Shown: positions 11,600 through 23,159 of the stretch, piece by piece | Layout: the number at the start of each line of letters is the position of its first letter | Position numbering within the stretch: the first letter of the stretch is position 1 | From: Fennellomyces sp. T-0311 | Taxonomy: Eukaryota > Mucoromycota > Mucoromycetes > Mucorales > Lichtheimiaceae | Direction of reading: 5' to 3' | Length of the DNA stretch: 64,000 nucleotides | Assembly: GCA_025266875.1 (NCBI GenBank) | Contig: JALLLT010000016.1 | Coordinates: forward strand, 434,001-498,000 | Translations under genes and position numbers: made by a program | The notes under the pieces: model-generated | What the model was told of the DNA's origin: nothing | The model's database searches: none | Seen by the model: only the letters and a program-made list of their open reading frames with translations

Positions 11600-13401
11600 C
11601 CGTGAGCGCGAAAAATTCAATGGGTCAATACGATTCTGTAGCTCACTGGAAAAAGGGAAAAAAGTAAGCTGCGGAAAGAGAGGTAAAGAAAAGAAAGCTG
11701 ATCGACCTCTGAAATTTTAATCTTCGTTAAAGCAGCCTGACCCGTGACTGACCAATAACATTACAGCAGACGGGTTGGGTGACCCAAAAAGAATTAAAGC
11801 TGTCAACCAGGCTTTTGCTGCATTCTACAGCATACTAGATCTTTTCGCCGCCGTTTATTTTCTGATAATGGCGCTGGCATGTGCAAGATGTATGTGCGCA
11901 TGAAAAGCAGTCTAATGAGCAGTAAGAAAACACATGCATATCTGCAGCTTCTTCATTGTTGACGGTGCAAAAAAGACTAAGCGTTACACAAAGAAAACCC
12001 TGGCTACACGTCCAGAGCATCCTCAGGGTCTCGGCTTCCTTTGACCACGGGCGTCGCACGACGTCCTGCGGTCTCAAGTACGCAGCTGGTTGTGGAAAGA
12101 AAAACGCGGCGCGGTGTTGCCCGACCAGCAAAGCATGGTGGGCGACACACAAAGCACATGTTTTTTTCGGAAGGTCCGAAAAAAGGAACAAGGCGACTTT
12201 GATTGCTTAAAGGAAGGCTCCGTAAATCACATTCGATATTGAGACAGCCCAGCTCTATTGTTGGTGGCCTGTATTCCTGTATGCAGAGTCATTTGCATGT
12301 CATATTGCTAACGTCAGGGCTAGACTGCCAAACTTTCTCTTGCCGATGGACACCGTTTCATGCGTTGCTTGGTATTCGAGGCACCGATGCACGTGAATTC
12401 CGCTGCCGTGGGTCTTTGCTCGGCGTCGACCAGCCCCTTCCAGCCAGAGAGGTATCTATGGATCTTGCACGAAAGCTTTCTTGAGAACAGGTAATGATCA
12501 CCAGCACAAGCCAGACCCGCGTGATCATCAAGTCGCTTTTTCGCTCTCTTGTTCCAGACAATCGGCTTTGTTCGGATCGTTACACAACCGGGCTGTTGGA
12601 GAGAGCGCCACAAAGCACTTGTTTTTTTCCAGAGAAGCGGCCATCGCAAGTGTCTTGAGTGCGAATGGCCACAACTGAAGACGCAATGTGTGTCCCTGCA
12701 TACCGTTCAATGCCACGAATGGGCGATTCGGAAATCTCCGTTGCCCAACATATTGAATATTGCTGGATATGGAAAGAAGCGGCTGCTCCGAGCGATCAGG
12801 TACTGCAAGTCGTCCTGTCTTTTCTGAAAAGCAATCGACTCCATTTGTTATTTTGGGGAGTGAGCCTTCGAGCAAGTATTGACTATTGTGACCACTGAGG
12901 CACTGCACGTTCATCTCGGGAGATATCTCAGATACCATGCATGCTGGGCAAGCAGCGCACGGGCCGATAGGTTGGGTAAGGATGGAAGGAGTACGGCGCT
13001 GAGACAGAGAAAAAAAATGCCATTTGGCCTTCCTAATCAATAGAAAATAGGATAAATGCCCATACAAGGACAAGGGTGAGGGTGATGATGGATATGGAAA
13101 TTCCTCAATTCCGATGACATTTACAGTCGGTGGTTTGGCTGGACGCCACTGTAATGTTGCCCTGGTCCGCGGTGCGTATAAGCATAAAGCTCGTGTCATT
13201 AAGCCTTGAGCACTCTTATATTCGCTTCTGACCATGCGTTTCTGCCCTCATAACAGAAGGACACGTTCGTCCCTAGTTCCAGATGACTGTGTGCGTGGTA
13301 TTGCCACCAACGTATCGGGATGCATGCATAAAATCACCACCTGAAAAATCGAGCGGTGTTGCAGGCTTGCGAAATTATTCCGTTTTGCTAGAGAAACTGC
13401 C
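11600..13401. other. 1.8 kb without an assignable gene
   Basis: Open frames of up to 235 codons exist on the minus strand (13235-12528) but show no domain or convincing codon pattern. The region holds a perfect hairpin (12162-12184) and a repeated block CACAAAGCAC[A/T]TGTTTTTTT at ~12149 and ~12608. I checked by eye for U1, U2, U4, U5, U6 and 5S signatures and saw none. A non-coding RNA or a decayed element is possible. Confidence 0.4.
12162..12184. repeat. perfect 10-bp-stem hairpin
   Basis: TTTTTTCGGA (12162-12171), loop AGG, TCCGAAAAAA (12175-12184). It follows the CACAAAGCACATG block, a near copy of which occurs ~460 bp downstream without the hairpin. Confidence 0.8.
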
Positions 13402-15987
13402 ATGGATCACGATGCAGACGGATCGCTACTAACGGCCACAGCCGAGCGCCTTCACGACCTCACCATTAAAGAGTCACCTACCAATGACGAGGAACATCTA
13501 TTTCAATCCTTGTCGGACGACGTGCAATCGCCTGTTTGGAACAGAAGCAGTGTGTCTCAGTCAGCAACCGCTAGACGACGACGGAGGTACCGTGAATCAG
13601 GACGTACTCGACGCAATCAGCTTAAAATGGTTCGTTAGACTGGCAATGAACACGCAGCATATGGGAATGCATTCGTCCTATGTCCGTCCAACTGAAGATA
13701 TATTCAACGCGAACGATTCTCGGATAAAGGAGGTTTGTGAGGTTTCGTGTGAGTAGCACTGGCTGCTAAACGAGTGTACATAGGACATTATCAGCATTAT
13801 CACGCAGTATCTGGCTGATGAAGGATATTATGCGTCTCAGGCCGTTCTTTATGACGAGGCTAACGTTAAATGGAAAGAACGCGAAGAACGAACGATGGAA
13901 ATAAAGCGGTTAAAAAAAGCAATTCTCGGTAAACACACACTGTAACTACCAAAGACAATGACTTTGCTGAGACGAAGACGTTGCTGATAGATGGTGAATG
14001 GCAAGAGGTGGAGAAACTGTGCTCAAAGCCTTTGGTGAAGAACCATCGATCCTTCATATATTCAATATACAAACAACAGTACCTGGAGTACATTGAACGA
14101 CGTGAAATACAAAAGGTAAGAAACTCATGTGCGTAGTAAGTCGCTGACAGCTGGTTGCATAGGCGTTTACGTTCCTGAATAAGCGATTAAAGCCTTTGGA
14201 GCACCTGCAAACAAAGCCCAATGAATTCAAGGACCTTTGCTACTTACTGACAGCAAAGTCGATTCATGAGGCTCCAAGCTTCAAAACATGGGAAGGAATT
14301 ATGAGCGCAAGGTCCGTGACTGACAATGTCCGATGTATTATAGCTAAACCCACAAATAGAGAAAACCTAGTCGATCAACTGCAAAGTATGCTTGACTTTG
14401 AGTCAGCCGATCGCAACGGTAAACGGATTGCTTGGCTCTGGCATGGCAGTGAACTAATATTTTGGATTTACAGGTAGTCGCTATATACCACCTAATCGTC
14501 TGTTGACCCTGTTACGACAGGCTGTAGCATACCAGATAGAATTCTCGCGTTACCATCCAAAAGTAGCACCAGCAGTGAACTCGTACGTGACCAAACTAAT
14601 TGCAACCGCATTGATAACTTAAAGCATTTGCGCCAGTCTACTTGAGAATTATTCAAGCTTTGTTATCCCTAATGCTATGGTTCTTAATCTATCCGGCCAC
14701 CGACGGAACGTCAAGTGCGTGGAGTTTATTGGCGAGGAAGGAAGAGAAATCGTTTCTGGATCCAGGTAACGAGGTAGTGGCACATGAATATCCATGGTCT
14801 TTAATGTCAAAATGATCAATTCAGCGACAATACACTGCGGATATGGGGTACCGAAACCGGAGAATGTCATGCCATTCTCGAGGGCCATAGATCGAGAATC
14901 TGGGATGTCTCAACAACTGCACAAGGTGGTTCAGTGGCCAGTGCTAGTGGTGATGGTACCGTAAAGGTATGTCAGGATAATCTTAAACAATGACTGCAAG
15001 CTTACCTTCAGATTTTGATTAGATTTGGAACCTGAAAGATACGTTACCGCAATGTGCAACGACATTGGCAGGCCATTCTGGTGATGTTTACTCAACGCGC
15101 TACCATCCCAATGAGGTATACTGCCCTAAACGATAGCTAAATAACCGTGGTATTAATGTTTACGCTATCTTGAAGGATCATATTGTCTCCGGAGGATATG
15201 ATAAAACAGTACGCTTGTTCGATATCAGTACGGGTGCCGCCGTCAAGACATTCTCTGGCCATCAACTCGCAGTGACAAAGACAATCTTCAACCCTCTTGG
15301 CAACCTTGTAGTAAGCGGGTAAGTTGAAAAAGAAAAAAACCGGACAAAGTTTACTGATGCGAGAAATCCAGCTCCAAGGACAATACGATCAAGTTCTGGG
15401 ATATTGTATCTGGCCTCTGTATTCGTACCATTTCGTCGCATCTTGGCGAAGTTACGTCGGTAGAAATGAATTCCAGTGGCACATACCTTCTGAGTAGCTC
15501 CAAAGATAACTCTAATCGATTATGGGATGTGCGAATGGTAGGAACCTTCATATATATACATATAACGTCAACGATACTTATCTTTATCAATGATATAGGT
15601 CCGACCAATACAAAAGCTGAAAGGCCACCAGAACACGTCTAAAAACTTTATTCGTGCTACTTTTGCAGATAACAATTTGATTGTTGGTGGCTCAGAGGTG
15701 TTTATCAAAGAAAAATGAACTTTACAATGTTACTCACAGATGCTGGCTTGATAGGACGGCGTGGTGTATATCTGGGATCAAGATACAGGTGAAGTACTTC
15801 AAAAGCTTCGTGGACATAATGGTGTGGTATATGAAGCTGCGTGGAATGCCAAACAAGGCAGATTGGCCAGCTGCAGTGACGATCAAACAGTGAAGATCTG
15901 GGGCTATGATGAAAAGGTTAGTAGACACGCACAATTATTAAAGTAATCATGTACTGAGTTTATCTATAGATGCCATTGGACGCGTAA
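13402..15987 (+). CDS. LisH-CTLH-WD40 repeat protein
   Basis: Exons after the 5' part: to 13732, 13784-13928, 13991-14115, 14163-14311, 14360-14418, 14474-14582, 14637-14765, 14825-14966, 15023-15115, 15176-15318, 15372-15537, 15599-15697, 15755-15916, 15970-15987; phases agree throughout. LisH is DIISIITQYLADEGYYASQA; CTLH contains DGEWQEVEKLCSKPL and YLEYIERREIQKA. Seven WD repeats follow, for example SGSSDNTLRIW, GGYDKTVRLFD, SGSKDNTIKFWD and SCSDDQTVKIW. The 48-nt intron at 14312-14359 has a weak GTCCGT donor and is in frame, so it may be retained. The first ~55 codons (from 13402) and the following segment (from ~13550) are in frames differing by one base; a short intron or a frameshift lies there. 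Such proteins are scaffolds, e.g. in ubiquitin-ligase or chromatin complexes; the exact ortholog is not clear to me. Confidence 0.85.
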
Positions 15988-17837
15988 TTATCTGTAATTG
16001 ATAATACGCTTGGTCATATCCACCAATACTAAATATTAGCATCGAAATATGTTAAACTACGTACCAAGAATAACATTGTTTATTATGTCTCACAATGATA
16101 CGCATGTGCACGCAATATTTTACATAAGATTCACTCGACAAATCCAATGATCAAAAGTGCTGTATTTTACTCTTTTAGATTTACATCTAAGAACTTGAAA
16201 TCGTCTCCGATCCTATGTATAGACCCTTCATACGTTTGCGCTTCGATGCGCTTATGTGGAAAAACACTTGCCAGAGAAGGTAAATCACTTCGTCTAGGCA
16301 AGCATTTCTGCATATTTGTGATTGGCTTGCATTATGTGGCTGTGTAGAATAGTAGACAGCAAGGATCACGGCCACGGACTTGAAGCTACGGGGTTCTTGT
16401 TATGGTTTATGATTGTTGCCGAATAGTTACATCAAAAAAGCTATGTATACATGTTATACTGATTTTTGATTCATAACAAGTAACACGCTCACGGAGGAAT
16501 TAGTAGCATGGGGATACGCAACAAGTATGCCCCCGAGCAGATGTTTCTAATACTAGACTTGACTGATTTAATTCATTTCTACTATATAAGCTCTTCATAG
16601 ACTCCCAAACTCTAGTTTTTCTAATGAATTGTGCCCTGTTGTTGTATCCACAACATGATTATGGCTTATGCATCATTTACCCTTGTTTGCTTATTGACAA
16701 CGGGTTACTTTAATTTTCCGATCTACAGCCACATCCCTGTCTTGACATGCGTTCATCGTAATAACCTTGCCTATCTTAGTGAAACCCACATAACCCTGGT
16801 TACCACAGCGGTTCATGTGCCTTACAACCATGTCAATGATCCAACCCCTCGAGAATAAGCTTTTATTATTTAAAGTGATGATTCAACATACGAAATAAAT
16901 CAGTTATTACTTGAGTCTCGTCACTTACCTGCCTCTTCTTATTGTTGAATATCACACCTGTTATAGGTATATTGTATATTTAACGAATTCATTACCGTTC
17001 TGCATCCATTGTTATTAAACATAGAATATCTGATAAATTATCTAGTATATTACTTCCTTTCGTGTTACATACTGACGGAATGTTAAAATTCTAGAAGAGT
17101 ATCAGTCAACTTGCACATTTAACCACTGTGCTGCTAGTATTTTTCTAATACCTATCATTGCTGAAACATGTCAAACATTAGCACGAAGTTCAATAGAAGA
17201 AACGTAAAATAGGCCATCTTTCCATCGCATGTACCGTTGTATAAATATGGTTACTGTCATCCGTGTGACCCATTAAAAAATACAAATTCAACGACAGCTT
17301 AGTCCAACATGGGACCAAGGGTAACGACATGTGTCATCTTACCATCTACTTACACACAATGAAACTCGTGTGAGTGAGAGAAATTCTTCTGTATCAATGC
17401 CATAAGCCAAGACCCTGTTTACAGTACGTGTCGCACAAAAACGGTCAGGTGATTATGATACGAGAGAAAACGATGAAATTATGAAACGTCCTAACTCTAT
17501 CTGTAGACCAAGTTCGTGTACACAACAGCCTATCAGGGTGCTTCACCAGTCAAAGCACAATGAGCTTTTGCTTGCTGCATCATGTTGTTGCCACAACACA
17601 ATTATGCCATTTCAAGCATCGATTGATAGAAAGAGTCACGTCGAGACAGATAGAAGCCAAGATAGGGACACGTGTGTTCCCATACCTTGTTGCCTGACCT
17701 TTCAATAAAGTTTTTCACCTAGAACTTTACACAATAAAAGCGTCGGAGTTCTTTCACGGGTGTCGGTTAAACGCGCTCCGGGCTGCCGTCGTGCTTTTCT
17801 CTAACCTTTCACAAAGTTATTGCCAAGCAACTGTACC
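15988..17837. other. 1.85 kb AT-rich intergenic stretch, nothing recognised
   Basis: Only short frames without domains or splice continuity. Part must serve as the 3' end of the WD40 gene and the promoter of the SH3 gene. Confidence 0.5.
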
Positions 17838-20157
17838 ATGGCTGGTAAATGAACAATAAACATGACGCCTCATTTTCTCTGGAACACTAATTATAGCATT
17901 GTTTTTCGTAGGTGACCCACAATTTCAGGCGCAGTACGCCTACGACGCCCAGCAGCCTGATGAATTGAGCCTTCAACTTGGAGACAAAGTTCGTGTATTA
18001 AGCAATGACAATGCCGACTGGTGGACAGTCGAAAACGTCGATACTGGAAGCAAAGGCATGGTTCCAAGCAACGTATGTAGATATGCGGTTGGGTGTGTAA
18101 ACTGAGCCAACGATTGTTAACAAACATATCGCTTAGTTTCTTCAACAAGTTGCCGCAGCGAACGGTAGCCCCAAAAAGGCAGAAGGTAATTTGGACAGTA
18201 TACTTGTGTTTCAATTGAACCTGACGAAGGTGTATGAATGCTTCAGGCTCTGCTCTGGCAAAAGTTATTCGTGATTACGAACCCCAAAACCCGGACGAAC
18301 TGGCATTGTGGGTAAACGGAATTGTCACTGTACTCGACCAATCCGTTGCCGATGGCTGGTGGAAGGGCGATTTGAACGGAAAAGTTGGTGTGTTTCCAGC
18401 AGATGTACGTTTGGATTTGCGATTGTTCGACGGCTGAGACATGGATGCACTGACTTACTTGTGCATATAGCACGTGAAACTCGTCGATGCGGCAGAAATC
18501 GAGTCAGCGGATGGTGCCGATGCCAAGACGGGTAAAAGTATGTATACAAATAGGACCGTTTGCAATTATGCGATCCCGTAATTGACCTCTTTTTTAATAT
18601 CTAGATTCATTTAAACTTGCTGCATATGGTGTCAAACAAGGAGGTATCGGTAGCATTCTTGCGGGAGGAATGGGTTTGCGAAAGAAGGGTGGAGGCAGGA
18701 CATCGATCGCAGAGGATGATCATGCACACTCAGAGCATTCGGTTAGTATTCGTTATTCAGCAGGATGTGACTTTATAGCTGACAACACATTAGCATCCTC
18801 AGCCGCCGAACGTCCCAGCCGATAAGCCTAGCAACGAACCTGCTTCGACCGGACACAAAAAAGGTAAATTGGAATAGATGATCAGCAACGCAAGGCTGAC
18901 TGGTTTCGGGCTTCAGGAATGGTATTGCATGATTACGAGCCTCAGAATAAAGGTAAATTAATGCGCATGGGTTCTTGAGCAATACCGTTTAACATAAGAA
19001 ACATAAAGACGAAATCAAGCTTATGCGTGGAGAATATGTCACCGTCACTGATAAATTGGATGACCAAGGCTGGTGGACTGGAACAAATGAAGCTGGTGCA
19101 TCCGGTGTCTTTCCATCCAACTTTGTTCAAGTGGTTGAAGAGCAACGTGCACCTCCGCGACGAACTCGACCTCCCACTATTAAGACGGATACACCCAATC
19201 AACCTAGTGAAAGTATAGTTTCTCCCACTTCCATGGCACGACCACCTCCGGTTCCCGTATCTACGCGACCGACAACGCTGCTTACCAACCGCACCTCGTC
19301 CGCTGATTCACACCAGAATCCACCAGCACGACCTGTCACATCACCACCCCTTCCGACAAGACGTCCTCCTTCCGCAGCCGAACCACCTAAAAGAACACAT
19401 AAGCCGCGCACACCGTCCATTCCACTTGTCTCGCCTGATCTTCCGCCCGTAACTTCAAAGTCGCAAGAGCATAGTAACGAACCACCAGTCCCTGTGCGAC
19501 CATCAAGACCCGTCCCTACACCTGGCGACGGCATCACATCACCGCGCTCATCAACAGTTGAACGACGCAGTGCTGATGTGGCCGAGCATAGACCTCCAAT
19601 TCCTATGGCAAAACCACCAAAGGTAAGTTACACTGGGGGGGGGTTGAAATCGATGGCTGCTAACATTTGCTGTTCCAGATGTTTGGTGCAAACAAGTCTT
19701 CAGGACGTAAGGCTCTCTTTATGGTTTTAGATACATGGAACGACAATACTTATATTTGTCTATAGCTCTTCCACCACCACGAACATCGTCCGCTGGTTCT
19801 CGTCCATCGAGCCAAGCAGCCGCTGCTCCTTCTGTTCCCGTCACAGCCCCTCCACGTCAAGTATCCCTTCCTGTTGATCCGTCAGAATCCAAGGGCAGTG
19901 ACGTGCTAGCCTCACCACCGCCTATGCCAAGACGGTCCATGCCGCTGCCTCCACCATCTCGCCACGACCATCCATTACCCACACCTACTACTTTAAACGA
20001 GGAAGATGAGGACGAAATTGATCCAGCAATTTCCAAGCTGTTACAGCGTGAAATGGACAAGCTCCGTGTTGAATTTGAGAGTCTGCTGGAAATTGAACGA
20101 GCAGAGCGACACCAGCTGGAAGAAGAGATCCGGGAGTTGAAAGAACGTCGGCCCTAA
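17838..20157 (+). CDS. three-SH3 adaptor protein, CIN85/CD2AP-like layout
   Basis: Adaptor of the type that links endocytic and actin factors through SH3-proline contacts. Eleven exons: 17838-17844, 17912-18072, 18137-18185, 18247-18404, 18471-18531, 18605-18741, 18794-18863, 18917-18952, 19009-19622, 19679-19706, 19766-20157 (570 aa). SH3-1 has YAYDAQQPDELSLQLGD and MVPSNF; SH3-2 has DYEPQNPDELALWVNG and DGWWKGDLNGKVGVFPAD; SH3-3 has HDYEPQNKDEIKLMRGEYV and GWWTGTNEAGASGVFPSNFV. A long Pro/Arg/Ser-rich region with many PxxP motifs follows, then a C-terminal coiled coil ending in LLEIERAERHQLEEEIRELK. Three SH3 domains, a proline-rich region and a terminal coiled coil is the CIN85/CD2AP order; true orthology is inference. 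The start exon is only 7 nt (ATGGCTG) but the join and phase are clean. Confidence 0.9.
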
Positions 20158-20270
20158 TTAGTTGGCCCTGTGACTACATGATTTTTCCCACGCTTGCTAC
20201 AACGCCAATAAAGCCTACTGGTTTCTCCGTCATTCTTTTTTCTTTACTCTTCATAACATTTAACATAATC

Positions 20271-21092
20271 ATGCTCGTAACCGATAACGCCGTCTTGGAG
20301 CTTATTTTTAATCCAGGCAAGTAAGTCGACTTTTAAAGTACTGGCTTAGACTGACAAGCCGCGTCCAGAATTGCAAGGCCAAGGATTCCCTCCTCCACAA
20401 GATACCCAAGAAACCGACACTTATGGTATGCTCGTCAATTTGGTTTTGATATTGGTGACTCATAATTATCTCCTAGAAAACCACATCGATTCAAAACTTC
20501 TGGATGAGCTGAAGCAAAAAGAACGTGAAGGGATCGAACATGCAAATAAGGGCGACTTGCAAGCTGCGTTAGCTTCTTTGAATTCGTGCATAAGTCGGGA
20601 ACCCAACTATGCACCAGCATACAACAATCGGTGAGCCAAGAAGGCACTTTGACTTACTGTTTTTTACTCATAATGGATGCGAAATAGCGCACAGGTGCAT
20701 CGTTTGATGAAGAACAATGAATCTGCTCTGAAGGATTTGAACAGTGCCATCGACAAAGCCAAAGGTCACAACTGGATTTTGCGACAGGTAAGAGGAATTA
20801 ACGTGAGGTCATCGTACGGTATACTCATGGCGCAATGGAACGTGGATACAGGCGTATACGCAACGGGCCATTTTAAAAAAGCAGATGGGCGACAAGGAAG
20901 GATCACTAGCGGACTTCCAACTCGGTAGGCCTCTATCGCCGATGTCAAAACAACATGAGCTAATATGCCTCTGTAGGTGCAAAGCATGGCAGTCCGATTG
21001 CACGAGAGATTGCCGTAAGCGAAAATCCATATGCGAAAATGTGTAATCAGGCAATGATGGAAGTCATGAGCAGAGAATTTAATATCCAATAA
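20271..21092 (+). CDS. TTC36: TTC36 homolog, tetratricopeptide repeat protein
   Basis: Exons 20271-20316, 20369-20425, 20477-20630, 20688-20787, 20852-20924, 20977-21092 (181 aa, close to animal TTC36). It begins with VTDNAVLELIFNPE, matching the AVLxxIFNP start of the family. Three TPR units follow: GIEHANKGDLQAALASLNSC, AYNNRAQVHRLMKNNESALK and AYTQRAILKKQMGDKEGSLA. The C-terminus has GSPIAREIAVSENPYAKMCN, diagnostic for TTC36. The first intron needs a GC donor (CAG|GCAAGTAAG) to stay in frame; the overlapping GT four bases later breaks it. It starts 113 bp after the SH3 gene and converges on the next gene with only 66 bp between stops. Confidence 0.9.
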
Positions 21093-21158
21093 TAAATGTG
21101 GGGTATGCACTCTTAATATATTTATAATCGGCGGATGTGCTTTTGAGGGGTATGTACA

Positions 21159-23156
21159 TCATGTGGATTCTGCCTTTACAATCTGTAAACCATCGTCACT
21201 TGAGAGTTTATGAAGAGAAACATCCGTCGTCCGTTTTGCCCTTTCCCGAAGAGCTCGCATGATTTCCGATGCCTGTTGCTGCAATCGACCCGTCGGTTCA
21301 TCGCTCGTCATTGTTAGCCACTGTGGCAGTATCCGTTGCAGGTAGAGCGTCATGGCATCCGCATGGACCACGCTTGCTTGTTGCACTATTCGCAGTGTTC
21401 GCACCAAATTGATCCGGCATAAATGAGCCACTTCTGGGTGATCGCTATTGGCTTCAAGCATATGATATACGTGTGCCGTAGTTAGCGCGCCATAGATCGG
21501 ACTATGGTAGCACCCAAGTGGATCAATGGTGATCAGGAGTTCCAAAACCAATGTAAAATGACTTGCCGCATCCAGACAACCAAGAACTGTATGATGCTCG
21601 ACCTCTTTCGAATCTGCCTCGAAATCCGGATTGGAAGCGGGCCTAGCGAATGCCCCGTAATCCGGGATCCTGGACTGATGGGGTGATGCAGATTGACTTA
21701 TACGGTCATATATATATTTAACATGTGATTCTCGGAGCGGTCGTTCGCGTTCAAGTGTTGCCAAATATCGTTTTGGAAGAAACGGTACATGTGAGGCTAT
21801 TAGCGTGTCGTAATAAAGCGTGTGCAGTAACAATGGCTCCATATCGGATCGGCTCCATGCCCTTTTGGCGTACTCGATAAGATCAGGTTTCAGCTGGAAC
21901 GATGTTGGTGTGTTCATGTAGGTTTCGAAAAGCATTTCGTCCATGGATGATTCGCGGCCTTTGGGAGATCGATGAACAATTGAGTATGCGGATCGGAATA
22001 GGTGCATCTTTCGGATCATTACGACGCGTGAGTAGAGCGATAAGTACTCAACACGTTTCGCTGTCTGTTCGTCTGGTAATGGCTGAGGGAAGTTGACGTG
22101 CCAATCTGCCACAGAAATGCGACCCGTTTTCCCAGTTGAATTCCAATCGGCAAAGTAATCCGCACACAGCAACATCCATGCAAACCGTCGCATCTTTTCC
22201 TTATCCTCCGACTCCTCTGTGTCTTGCAAATCGATCTGGTGAAGATCCATGGCTAACGCGGATCGTAAAGCGAGCGTCAAGTAGGACGACCGCGTCCTTG
22301 ATGGTGAGAACATATCGACGTGGCCTTGCGGGTAGACTGATAGTATGAAGAGTGCCTGAACGACGGATATGTGACGGGCATCGAAAAGATCTTGCAATAA
22401 GAGCCGCGCGTGTGCGTAATAGGCGTGCATCAAACCAGCCGCAATTTGTGGAGGTCCTTGCTTGTGCATCATAACATGCCGAATCATGAGCGAGCAAATG
22501 CTAAGTACCAATAAGGTTTTGACTGGATGTTCCTTGGATGCAGCTGGATGCGTCAATACTAGATCTGTCGCAGCTAGGAGGCGTGGGATATTGAAAAATA
22601 TCGCTCCATCACACATGACAAACGCTTGAACGCATTGACGCATCAATTGTATCGAGTTGAATTGCCGAAATATATCTGCTTTTGGTAGCGGGAACACGGA
22701 CGATAACCACAATGCAGTGGCGATTGCGTGCAGGTAATCCGGCATCTGGAATTCGTCTGACGAAATCATACGTGGTTGCTTTAGTGGAGGCGGCCTTGGT
22801 TGCACATTCATGCTCAATTGTTCCAACACCTTTTCTAAACCGGAGATCGTTTGAATGCTAGTATCTAGTGTCATGGTTGTAGGCGACAGATTCAGTTTCC
22901 AGGTGACAGCTTGATCTTGCCCTTGATCTTCTTGCTCCGTCTCGCATGCAGTGTCATTGTCCTGTGTTGTTACCGCCAAGCTAGCATGTCGCAGAATTTG
23001 AAGTGCTTCTTTCAAAAAATGATCTATAGGGATAGATCCGTTGTGCTTCGTTGACGGCATATAGTGGAAAGCATCGGTTGCTGGGCAACGGCTGGTGTCA
23101 CGGCAACCTTTCTGGGGGTCAACCTGTAACGAATAGAATCGTGTATCTGTTGTCAT
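21159..23156 (-). CDS. fungal transcription-factor-domain protein lacking a visible Zn2Cys6 cluster
   Basis: Single-exon frame of 665 aa from the ATG at 23156. The middle resembles the fungal-specific transcription factor domain: stretches such as VVQALFILSVYPQGH, SSYLTLALRSALAMDLHQID, RRFAWMLLCADYFADW and GRISVADWHVNFPQPLPDE follow the usual order. No CxxCRxRKxKC zinc cluster is present; the N-terminus has only two isolated cysteines. A 5' exon carrying the cluster could exist, but I found no such exon within 700 bp upstream. It may act without DNA binding of its own, or the gene may have lost the cluster. Regulatory role is inferred from the domain. Confidence 0.75.
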   Translation of the reverse strand: MTTDTRFYSLQVDPQKGCRDTSRCPATDAFHYMPSTKHNGSIPIDHFLKEALQILRHASLAVTTQDNDTACETEQEDQGQDQAVTWKLNLSPTTMTLDTSIQTISGLEKVLEQLSMNVQPRPPPLKQPRMISSDEFQMPDYLHAIATALWLSSVFPLPKADIFRQFNSIQLMRQCVQAFVMCDGAIFFNIPRLLAATDLVLTHPAASKEHPVKTLLVLSICSLMIRHVMMHKQGPPQIAAGLMHAYYAHARLLLQDLFDARHISVVQALFILSVYPQGHVDMFSPSRTRSSYLTLALRSALAMDLHQIDLQDTEESEDKEKMRRFAWMLLCADYFADWNSTGKTGRISVADWHVNFPQPLPDEQTAKRVEYLSLYSRVVMIRKMHLFRSAYSIVHRSPKGRESSMDEMLFETYMNTPTSFQLKPDLIEYAKRAWSRSDMEPLLLHTLYYDTLIASHVPFLPKRYLATLERERPLRESHVKYIYDRISQSASPHQSRIPDYGAFARPASNPDFEADSKEVEHHTVLGCLDAASHFTLVLELLITIDPLGCYHSPIYGALTTAHVYHMLEANSDHPEVAHLCRINLVRTLRIVQQASVVHADAMTLYLQRILPQWLTMTSDEPTGRLQQQASEIMRALRERAKRTTDVSLHKLSSDDGLQIVKAEST

Positions 23157-23159
23157 TGT

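Noticed and set aside
12528..13235. 235-codon minus-strand ORF
   Set aside because: No domain, unnatural composition and no splice context; probably a chance open frame.
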